In this document: in pieces, positions 24,701-36,700 of the stretch
How positions within the stretch are numbered: position 1 is the first letter of the stretch
Layout of the letters: every line of letters begins with the position of its first letter
NCBI GenBank assembly: GCA_037349105.1
Contig: JAYJMM010000089.1
Coordinates: 62,001-126,000 of the forward strand
Direction of reading: 5' to 3'
Source: Limnomonas spitsbergensis
Lineage: Eukaryota > Chlorophyta > Chlorophyceae > Chlamydomonadales
DNA length: 64,000 nt
The notes under the pieces: generated by a model
Told to the model about the DNA's origin: nothing
Database searches by the model: none
The model's input: the letters and a program-made list of their open reading frames with translations, nothing else
Position numbers and translations under genes: made by a program

Positions 24701-27700
24701 TGCTGATCCCAGCTGATTTGGTCCAGGGTTCAGTCCAGGGTTTAATGACCTGTGCTGATCCCTGCTGATTAGGGTCCAGGGTCCAGTCCAAGGTTTAACG
24801 ACCTGCTGATCCCTGCTGATTAGGGTGCAGGGTTCAGTCCAGGGTTTAATGACCTGCTGATCCCTCACCTTAGTGTGCGCCGCAAAGTGTGAAACCAGGT
24901 CGGCGCCGCTGCGCCTGCGGGCTGGGTCCTCCAAGGAGCGGTGTATCTCGGACATGAGAAGGTGGAGGCCATCCTCCTGAACCAGTGGAAAAGGGAGAAG
25001 AAGGGGACAGGGAGGGGGGGGGCGTTAGGAGTTGAGTCGGGGGCTGGGGGGAAGGCGGCTGCGCCACTGTGGCAAGTCCTCAGAAGAGCGGTGCCTCTGC
25101 AACGACTGCCACTACATTCCCAGCCACAGCTGGGTCTCATCAGGGGATTCACATTTTGAAACCCAATCATTCACACCTACCTGCCAGTGTGTCCCGGGCC
25201 GCAGCCGCGTGCGGGCCTAGTTGCAGGTTTCAATCCTGAACCCCAACCCTTCTCACCAAAACGGCCATGGCAATGGCCGCCACTTCGTCTATGGCGGCGG
25301 CCTTAAGCGGGCCTCTTTGAGGGTTTCAATCCTAAACCCCAGCCCTTCTCACCTGAACTGCCATGGCGATGGCTGCCACTGCATCACGTGCCGCAGCCTC
25401 GTGCGGGCCGGCGTCAGGGTGGTTGGCGAGCGTCAGCAGCTTGGGAAGGGCCGTACCAATGTGGGCGTTCAGCGTGTGCCCGGCTGAGGAACACAGCACG
25501 CCGAGAGCCCTGAGGACCGGGTCGAGGGTTAAGGGATGAGAATTGGCAGGAGGGGGTAAAAGGAGGGGGAAGGGCCCTGGGGACCTGGGTTTGGTTTGAG
25601 TGTTGAGGACAAACAGGATGTGGCACGAAAAGGGGGAAGGGCCCTGAGGACCAGGGTCTGGTTGGAGTGTTTAGGAATGAGGACAGGCGGGTGAGAGCAC
25701 ACGAGGGCTGGCGGAGGGCCCTCGGGACTGGGTTTTGGGTTGAGGGATGAGGACAGGCGGGTGGGAGCTCAGGGCAGGGGAGGTTGAGTGAGATGAAGAT
25801 GGGCAGGGTGACTGGAAGAGCACAGAAACAAGTCCAGCTTCCCCCCTTCGCCTTCTGCTCCCCTCCCCCCCCACACAAAGCTGAACATCGCACAACACAG
25901 ATTCATACCCCACACCGCACAACACAGATTCATACCCCACACCGCACAACACAGATTCATACCCCACACTGCACAACGCAGATTCATACCCCACACCGCA
26001 CAACACAGATTCATACCCCACACCGCACAACACAGATTCATACCCCACACTGCACAACACAGATTCATACCCCACACTACACAACACAGATTCATACCCC
26101 ACACTGCACAACACAGATTCATACCCCACACTGCACAACACAGGTTCATACCCCACACCGCACAACACAGATTCATACCCCACACCGCACAACACAGATT
26201 CATACCCCACACCGCACAACACAGGTTCATACCCCACACCGCACAACACAGATTCTTACCCCACTGCACAACACAGATTCATACCCCACACTGCACAACA
26301 CAGATTCATACCCCACACTGCACAACACAGGTTCATACCCCACACTGCACAACACAGGTTCATACCCCACACCGCACAACACAGGTTCATACCCCACACC
26401 GCACAACACAGATTCATACCTCACACCGCACAACACAGATTCGTACCCCACAATGCACAACACAGATTCATACCCCACACCGCACTACACAGATTCATAC
26501 CCCACACTGCACAACACAAATTCACACCCCACACCGCACAACACAGATTCATACCCCACACTGCACAACACAGATTCATACCCCACAATGCACAACACAG
26601 ATTCATACCCCACACTGCACAACACAGATTCATACCCCACACTGCACAACACAGATTCATACCCCACACCGCACAACACAGATTCATACCCCACACTGCA
26701 CAACACAGATTCATACCCCACACTGCACAACACAGATTCACACCCCACACCGCACAACACAGATTCATACCCCACACTGCACAACACAGATTCGTACCCC
26801 ACACTGCACAACACAGATTCATACCCCACACCGCACAACACAGGTTCATACCCCACACCGCACAACACAGATTCATACCCCACACTGCACAACACAGGTT
26901 CATACACCACACCGCACAACACAGATTCATACCTCACACCGCACAACACAGATTCGTACCCCACAATGCACAACACAGATTCATACCCCACACTGCACAA
27001 CACAGATTCATACCCCACACTGCACAACACAGATTCATACCCCACAATGCACAACACAGATTCATACCCCACAATGCACAACACAGATTCATACCCCACA
27101 CTGCACAACACAGATTCACACCCCACACCGCACAACACAGGTTCATACCCCACAATGCACAACACAGATTCATACCCCACACTGCACAACACAGATTCAT
27201 ACCCCACAATGCACAACACAGATTCGTACCCCACAATGCACAACACAGATTCATACCCCACAATGCACAACACAGATTCATACCCCACACTGCACAACAC
27301 AGATTCATACCCCACACCGCACAACACAGATTCATACCCCACACTGCACAACACAGATTCATAACCCACACTGCACAACACAGATTCATACCCCACACTG
27401 CACAACACAGATTCATACCCCACACTGCACAACACAGATTCATACCCCACACCGCACAACACAGATTCATACCCCACACCGCACAACACAGATTCATACC
27501 CCACACTGCACAACACAGATTCATACCCCACACTGCACAACACAGATTCATACCCCACACTGCACAACACAGATTCATACCCCACACTGCACAACACAGA
27601 TTCATACCCCACACCGCACAACACAGATTCATACCCCACACTGCACAACACAGATTCATACCCCACACTGCACAACACAGATTCATACCCCACACTGCAC

Positions 27701-30700
27701 AACACAGATTCATACCCCACACTGCACAACACAGATTCATACCCCACACTGCACAACACAGATTCATACCCCACACCGCACAACACAGATTCATACCCCA
27801 CAATGCACAACACAGATTCATAACCCACACTGCACAACACAGATTCATACCCCACACTGCACAACACAGATTCATACCCCACACTGCACAACACAGATTC
27901 ATACCCCACACCGCACAACACAGATTCATACCCCACACCGCACAACACAGATGCATACCCCACACCGCACGACACAGATGCATACCCCACACCGCACAAC
28001 ACAGATTCATACCCCACACTGCACAACACAGATTCATACCCCACACTGCACAACACAGATTCATACCCCACACTGCACAACACAGGTTCATACCCCACAC
28101 TGCACAACACAGATTCATACCCCACACCGCACAACACAGGTTCATACCCCACACTGCACAACACAGATTCATACCCCACACTGCACAACACAGATTCATA
28201 CCCCACACTGCACAACACAGATTCATACCCCACACCGCACAACACAGATTCATACCCCACACCACTGTGCCTTATTGGGAAATGCCTCTCACCGCCCCGG
28301 CCCCGCCCATACACTCTCCCCCCACACACTCAGAATATTTAGTATCAGGGCCCCCAACACCCCTCCTCCACCCACCCAGCTGCTAAGCAGCTCAGCCCCC
28401 CTCCCCCCAGCCCCCACCTGATGCTGTTCAGCGGCATGGGTGTCTTGAGCAGCTTAGGGAGCACAAAGTTGAACACGGTTGGGCGGACCAGCTGGATCAC
28501 GCGCAAGCCCTCCAGGCTCTCAGAGAACTTGGCTTCCGTCTCCAGGCCTGTGTGAGTGGTGGGGCGAGCTACAGAGCCAGAGCCTCCCGCACGCCGCAAT
28601 TTTAACCGTCTGCATCCACTGTCAACCTCACAGTACTCAATTGTGACCCTCCTCTCACACATGTGTGACCATCCCATCTCACACATGTGTGACCAAATGA
28701 ACAGCCCCTCTCACACATGTGACCATCCCCTATCGATCCCATCACAGAGGGCACTATCAGCGCCTGGGCATCACGAAGTCGGCTTCGGATCCGGACCCTC
28801 CCTCGCAACATGATAGCAACCCTTTCAAGAAGTGTGACCCCCTTACTACTGAGGTGTGACCCCCTTCTTACCTGCAATCATACAGGGCACCACTGAATTT
28901 ACGGTAGAGCCAGAACCTCCTTTGAAGAGGATGGCAACCAGTTTCACACATGTGTGAACTTTATATCACTCAAGTGTGACACCCCTCTCACCTGCGATCA
29001 TGGAGGGCACCACCGAATCCACAGCAGAGCCAGATCCTCCCTTGAAGAGGATGGCAAACGCATCTCCAGCAGCAGCCCGCACCCCAGGCTCAGTGTCAGT
29101 CAGGGCAGCCTGCAGGCAGGGCAGGGAGGTGGCACGGGATTCAGCAACTGCTCAGCTACTGCTCAGCTCCTGAAAGTAGGGCATGGCAGTGTTAAGTGAT
29201 CCAGCTACGGCTCAGCTACTGCAGGCAGTGCAGGGCGGTGATATGAGATACAGCAATACTCGATTTCAACTGAATCTATCGGGTCATCCTCATCTACTGC
29301 TCATCTACTGCTCATCTACTGCTCATCTACTGCCCTGAAGCTCCCCTCCAGATACCCGTCATGCAGGCAGTACATCCATGGGGTGGTCTGCCGGCTGTAC
29401 CTGATAATGAAGGTACTAATGGACCTCTGCTCTTCATCTACTCCTCAGCTACGCCGCGACCCCCCCAGCTTCCCCCAGCCACCTGTACTATTGGCAGTAC
29501 ATCCGCCTGGTTGTCTGCCAGCCGTACCTGCCTACAAATATACTAATCGACTTCAGCTCTTCCCCTCAACTGCTCCTCCGCTACGACACAACTTCCTCCA
29601 GATTCCCCGCAGCTACGTGCTTTGCCAGCTGTACGTCCACCATGTGATCTGCCAGCAGTACCACACAATTGAAGTCCTCATGCACGTCAGCTCATCAACT
29701 CACCTACCAAGCCACGGCACAATGTCCCCCCCTGCTTCCCCCCAGCTACCTGCACTGTTGGCAGTACGTCCGCCAGGTGGTCAGCCAACTGATGCTTGGA
29801 GATGTTCTCCAAGACCTGAACGGGCAACAAGTGGGTCAGGGAGTGCGCACAGGTGCAAGGTGGCGCATCGCAGTGAAGCCCCACACCTAAATAAACTATG
29901 AATGTTAATGCGCATTCAATGGACTGGACAAGGTCTATCAAAGTGCGTGTAAAAACAAGGCATTGTTGGTTTGCAAAGATAACCCTATCAGTCTCACTAT
30001 CGACCTCTGCCTCACCTCCCTCAGCCCCAGACATACACCCTGTTTTGTCCCCACATCCTCACAGTGCACACACTCCCTCAAGATAGGCATCATGCGTTTC
30101 AACTTACCTCCCAACAAACCCCAATCTCCCCCCCCCACACACACACCTTCTCCCCCCCCTCTCACCCTGACTGGTCCCCACATCCTCAGAGTGCACGCCC
30201 TCCATCACAACAGACATCATGCGACGAAGCTCCCTCTCGATCCTCTCAGCCTGAACTCCACCCCTTCGCCCCCCCCCCTCCCACACGCATTCAGCCCCCC
30301 CCCCCCCCTCCCCCTCAACCTCACCTCCTTCAGCCCCAGGCAGACACCCTGCCTGGACCCCACACCTGGCACGCACTCAACACTCAGCCCTACCCCCCCC
30401 TTCCACACACATTTAGCCCCCCCCCCCTCCCCTCTCTGCCTCTCCTCCTTCAAGCCTAGACAGACACCCTGCCTGGTCTCCACACCTGGCACGCACTCCA
30501 CACTCAGCGGCTGCCCCTCCTCCCACACACACATTCAGCCCCCCCCCCCTCCCCCTCAACCTCACCTCCTTCAGCCCCAGGCAGACACCCTGCCTGGACC
30601 TCACACCTGGCACGCACTCAACACTCAGCCCTACCCCCCCTTCCACACACATTTAGCCCCCCCCCCCCTCCCCTCTCTGCCTCTCCTCCTTCAAGCCTAG

Positions 30701-33700
30701 ACAGACACCCTGCCTGGTCTCCACACCTGGCACGCACTCCACACTCAGCGGCTGCCCCTCCTCCCACACACACATTCAGCCCCCCCCCCCCCTCCCCATC
30801 TGCCTCTCCTCCTTCAAGCCTAGACAGACACCCTGTTTGATCTCCACACCTGGCTCGCACTCCACACTCAGCGGCTGCCCCTCCTCCCACACACACATTC
30901 AGCCCCCCCCCCTCCCCATCTGCCTCTCCTCCTTCAAGCCTAGACAGACACCCTGCCTGGTCTCCACACCTGGCACGCACTCCACACTCAGCGGCTGCCC
31001 CTCCTCCCACACACACATTCAGCCCCCCCCCCTCCCCATCTGCCTCTCCTCCTTCAAGCCTAGACAGACACCCTGTTTGATCTCCACACCTGGCTCGCAC
31101 TCCACACTCAGCGGCTGCCCCTCCTCCCACACACACATTCAGCCCCCCCCCCCCTCCCCATCTGCCTCTCCTCCTTCAAGCCTAGACAGACACCCTGTTT
31201 GATCTCCACACCTGGCTCGCACTCCACACTCAGCGGCTGCCCCTCCTCCCACACACACATTCAGCCCCCCCCCCCCTCCCCATCTGCCTCTCCTCCTTCA
31301 AGCCTAGACAGACACCCTGCCTGGTCTCCACACCTGGCACGCACTCCACACTCAGCGGCTGCCCCTCCTCCCACACACACATTCAGCCCCCCCCCCCTCC
31401 CCATCTGCCTCTCCTCCTTCAAGCCTAGACAGACACCCTGCCTGGTCTCCACACCTGGCACGCACTCCACACTCAGCGGCTGCCCCTCCTCCCACACACA
31501 CATTCAGCCCCCCCCCCCTCCCCATCTGCCTCTCCTCCTTCAAGCCTAGACAGACACCCTGTTTGATCTCCACACCTGGCTCGCACTCCACACTCAGCGG
31601 CTGCCCCTCCTCCCACACACACATTCAGCCCCCCCCCCCTCCCCATCTGCCTCTCCTCCTTCAAGCCTAGACAGACACCCTGTTTGATCTCCACACCTGG
31701 CTCGCACTCCACACTCAGCGGCTGCCCCTCCTCCCACACACACATTCAGCTCCCCCCCACCCTCCCCATCTGCCTCTCCTCCTTCAAGCCTAGACAGACA
31801 CCCTGTTTGATCTCCACACCTGGCTCGCACTCCACACTCAGCGGCTGCCCCTCCTCCCACACACACATTCAGCCCCCCCCCCCTCCCCATCTGCCTCTCC
31901 TCCTTCAAGCCTAGACAGACACCCTGCCTGGTCTCCACACCTGGCACGCACTCCACACTCAGCGGCTGCCCCTCCTCCCACACACACATTCAGCCCCCCC
32001 CCCCCTCCCCATCTGCCTCTCCTCCTTCAAGCCTAGACAGACACCCTGTTTGATCTCCACACCTGGCTCGCACTCCACACTCAGCGGCTGCCCCTCCTCC
32101 CACACACACATTCAGCTCCCCCCCACCCTCCCCATCTGCCTCTCCTCCTTCAAGCCTAGACAGACACCCTGTTTGATCTCCACACCTGGCTCGCACTCCA
32201 CACTCAGCGGCTGCCCCCCCCCCTCCCACACACACATTCAGCCCCCCCCCTCCCCTCTCTGCCTCTCCTCCTTCAAGCCTAGACAGACACCCTGCCTGGT
32301 CTCCACACCTGGCACGCACTCCACACTCAGCGGCTGCCCCGCCTCCCACACACACATTCAGCCCCCCCCCCCTCCCCATCTGCCTCTCCTCCTTCAAGCC
32401 TAGACAGACACCCTGCCTGGTCTCCACACCTGGCACGCACTCCACACTCAGCGGCTGCCCCTCCTCCCACACACACATTCAGCCCCCCCCCTCCCCTCTC
32501 TGCCTCTCCTCCTTCAAGCCTAGACAGACACCCTGCCTGGTCTCCACACCTGGCACGCACTCCACACTCAGCGGCTGCCCCTCCTCCCACACACACATTC
32601 AGCCCCCCCCCCCTCCCCATCTGCCTCTCCTCCTTCAAGCCTAGACAGACACCCTGCCTGGTCTCCACACCTGGCACGCACTCCACACTCAGCGGCTGCC
32701 CCTCCTCCCACACACACATTCAGCCCCCCCCCCCTCCCCATCTGCCTCTCCTCCTTCAAGCCTAGACAGACACCCTGTTTGATCTCCACACCTGGCTCGC
32801 ACTCCACACTCAGCGGCTGCCCCTCCTCCCACACACACATTCAGCCCCCCCCCCTCCCCATCTGCCTCTCCTCCTTCAAGCCTAGACAGACACCCTGCCT
32901 GGTCTCCACACCTGGCACGCACTCCACACTCAGCGGCTGCCCCTCCTCCCACACACACATTCAGCCCCCCCCCCTCCCCATCTGCCTCTCCTCCTTCAAG
33001 CCTAGATAGACACCCTGTTTGATCTCCACACCTGGCTCGCACTCCACACTCAGCGGCTGCCCCTCCTCCCACACACACATTCAGCCCCCCCCCCCTCCCC
33101 ATCTGCCTCTCCTCCTTCAAGCCTAGACAGACACCCTGTTTGATCTCCACACCTGGCTCGCACTCCACACTCAGCGGCTGCCCCTCCTCCCACACACACA
33201 TTCAGCTCCCCCCCCCTCTACCTCACCTCCCTCAGGCCCAGGCAGACACCCTGCCTGGTCCCCGCATCCTCCGAGTGCACGCCCTCCCTCAGGATGGGCA
33301 TCATACGGTTGAGCACACGCTCGCCCATCTTGCGACACAGCTCGCCAAGACAGCGGGCAGCCATCACCTGGTGATAAAGTGTGGATGGTGTGGTTTATGG
33401 TGTGAAGGGTGTGGCATGTATGGAGGGACGGGATGCAGTTGCGCACCCTCTCTCGCCTACATTGGGATTAAGCTCGCCGTTGCAGCGGACAGCCATCAAG
33501 TAAGGCGGAGTTTGAGTGTGGTGTGTGTGTGAAGGTTGTGAAGGATGCGAATTGTGACCGGGGTCATTGGCAGGCATTAATCCACAGCTCGCCAGGTTGG
33601 TGGGGTTGAACGTGTAAGGTGCAATGTTTGGGTAAAAAGGGTGACTGCTGAAGTTTGAAGGACTCCCGCATAGGGTTCCAAGTCAACCTGCGTGGGGCCA

Positions 33701-36700
33701 GGGCGCCAGGCAGGTTTCAACAGCGGGTTATAACCTCCTCCTTTGCCCTAACCGCCTGGCACAGCGCCTCCTCAACCGCTCCCACGTCTTCCCCGCTACA
33801 CACTCTTTTCTCAACTGCTCCCCCTTCATTTGAACCTCCCTCAAGTGCCCCCCTCCCCACTCAAACCGCTCCCCCTTCATTTGAACCCTCCCTCAGCGCC
33901 CCCACCCCACCCTTACCTCTTAACTGCTCCCCCATCACTTCGAATGCTCCGGAACTGCTCCATCTTCACTTCAACCCTCCCCCAACCGACCCCCCTCCAC
34001 TCCCAACCGCTCACCCTCCTATCATCGCTGCTTGACGCGAGCGCCGCGATCACTTGCTGCATCAGTATGGGCAGGATCTGCAGCAACGTCTTGGGAGTGT
34101 TGACCACGACCGTCTTCCACACATGTAGTGCCTCATTACGGACACTGTACTGCGGGTCGGACCTATGGCGGATTGAGGGTAGCATTGAGGCGCCGCCAGA
34201 AAGAGAAGAGGAAGACAACAACAACAGGCATTATAATTAAAATCATTCCTTGCAGCAGGAAGGAGGAGGCTTGCATCTACGGGGCAGAGAAAGGAATTAA
34301 GATTTGAGGGATGACATGAGGGGATGTCAGAAGCTGCTTGTGCAGCAACAACATAATCAACAAATACAACAACAGCAACATTCGCACTTTCGGTGCTTAC
34401 TACATGCTTCCACACTAAAGGGTTAAAAAGCTGACGTTGCCAAACGCGATAAACTGTCGGAAGATTGTTTATGTCATCACCGGTACACATGTGAGAAATG
34501 TAGGTTTTAGGATAATGGGGGTAGGGTTTAACATCAACCTAAGCGTGCTTGAAAGAGTCAGCATACATAAATTGGCGGCAGCAGCAGCAGAAGAAGACGC
34601 AATGACAGCAACAGCATCAGCATCAGTAGCAACCGTAGTAACAGCAACTGTAGTAACAGCAACTGTAGTAACAACAACTGCAGTAACAACAGCATCAGTA
34701 GCATCAGTAGCGACAGTAGTAACAACAGCATCAGTAGCAACAGTAGCAACAGCAACAGTAGTAACAACATCATCAGCAGCAACAAAAATAATAGCATCAG
34801 CATCAGTAGCAACAGCAAAAGTAGTAACAGCAAAAGTAGTAACAGCAAAAGTAGTAACAGCAACAGCAACACTGGATAAGGCGGATGCACTGGCACCGTT
34901 AGCAGCGAGCGGGGGAGGGGAAGTCACTGCCCGCGCCCATCCAGGGGTGTGTGAACACATCTGGACTGGGAATTTCGTTGCGTGATCCCCAGCTATTTTG
35001 ACACTTTCCACCCCTTCCACCCACCTGGTCATGTACAGACGGGAGAGCACTTGGTTGCGTCGCTCCATGCCCAAGGCCATAATGATGGCCTCGGCGTAGT
35101 GCTCCTCTGCAGCACCCTCGTCGTCACTGCCGCCATCAATCACAATGTTACCCGACGTACCTACCACCTGAAGGGCAGGGGGGCAGGGAGGGATGAGGGG
35201 AGGAGAGTAGGAGGGGAGGGGAGGAGGCAAATTTGACAAAGGTGAAAGGTGACAAGAAAACTAGGGGACGAGGGAGGTGGGGAGGTGGTGTAGGCGAAAG
35301 GAGAAAGGTGACAGGGACAAGAAAACAAGGGGACGAGGGAGGTGGGGGGGGTGGTGTAGGCGAAAGGAGAAAGGTGACAGGGACAAGAAAACAAGGGGAC
35401 GAGAGAGGTGGGGGGGTGGTGTAGGCGAAAGGAGAAAGGTGACAGGGACAAGAAAACAAGGGGACGAGAGAGGTGGGGGGGTGGTGTAGGCGAAAGGAGA
35501 AAGGTGACAGGGACAAGAAAACAAGGGGACGAGAGCAGGTGAGGGGGGTGGGGAGGGCAGGTGGGGAGGTGATGAGGAAGGCTTCCTGGAGGAGATAGGA
35601 GGCAAGGAGGCGGAGTTCCAGGAGGGCCCCTGGGGGGGGGAGTCAAGGTCTAGCCAGCAGGGAGAGGAGAGAAACGTTTATCACCGCCTGCCGCCATCAA
35701 TCACAATAGTACCCAACGTACCGACACCCCGAAGGGCAAGTAGAGAGGGAGGGACAAGCGGAGGTGGGGAGGTGGGGAGGTGGGGAGGTGGGGAGGTGGG
35801 GAGGTGGGGAGGTGGGGAGGTGGGGAGGGATTCAGGTAAGGTGGGGACAAAACAAACAAGGCTACTTTTTGGTTGTGCCCAACGGCCTGGAACACACACA
35901 ATCCTGAAACCAGAATAAATATGTTTCCTTGCTGATGCTTTAACCTTCAACGACAGCATGCCCATGAGCAGCTTGCGCGTGAGCAGCGCAGAGCGCTAGC
36001 GAATGCAAGTCCCATTCAGGTGCTTTCTTGATGCCGAATGGATCGTAACGGAAAAACAAAAAGCAGAGGAAAATAAACTAACCAGGATTCCCCAAGCAGC
36101 GGTGAGTGAACCAGGAAAAGCCCAACTTGACAAGCTCTTCGGAGAATTGCAGCCATGTATTAGAAGCGCCCTCTGCGGTGGCAGGAGCTCTAGTCTGGTG
36201 TAACCCAGCGTCAGAAAAAGCAAAGAAATTGTTCCATCTTTCCCCTCTTTCGGCCTTCACCTTGAACAGCAGCTTGCCCATGAGCAGTACCGAGCTCTGG
36301 CGAATGCGCCAGTTGCCGTTGGAGATTCCCTCCTCGACAGCGGGCAGGATCAGGACCATAGCAGTGTTCGTGTAGTGGTCAACAAAGATGCGGCCTGACG
36401 GGTGGAGAGTAAATGAGCATTTCCGCCATGTGGAGAGTAAATGAGGGTTTAGTGTTGAAAGGTTTTGGGCTGGAGTTACAGAATACGAGGGTTTAGGGGG
36501 TAGGGTTTAGAGGGGTTCGGGGGGTGGGGTAAAGGGCCTAACGCGTTTATAAATTTGAGGGCAATGATGGTTCATTCAATTGCCAGTTTGGGTGGTTGGA
36601 GGTTTGATCGTTTGCGGTTAAGCATTCCGAAGGTTGAGGATAGAGGCTTCAGGGTTGAGCGCTCACAGTTTCAGTTGCGTCAAAAAGGGGACAGGGTGTA

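Noticed and set aside
25784..28329. Open frames of 526, 614 and 443 codons on both strands
   Set aside because: All are translations of the 27-bp array; any frame without a stop in the unit stays open. No non-repetitive domain.
30217..33201. Cys/Gly-rich and Pro/His-rich frames of 80-245 codons
   Set aside because: Translations of the degenerate exon 24 array, not separate genes.
34437..35239. Ala/Val/Thr-rich 182-256-codon frames
   Set aside because: Come from the trinucleotide tract of intron 22/23; only 35025-35167 on the minus strand is real coding (exon 22).
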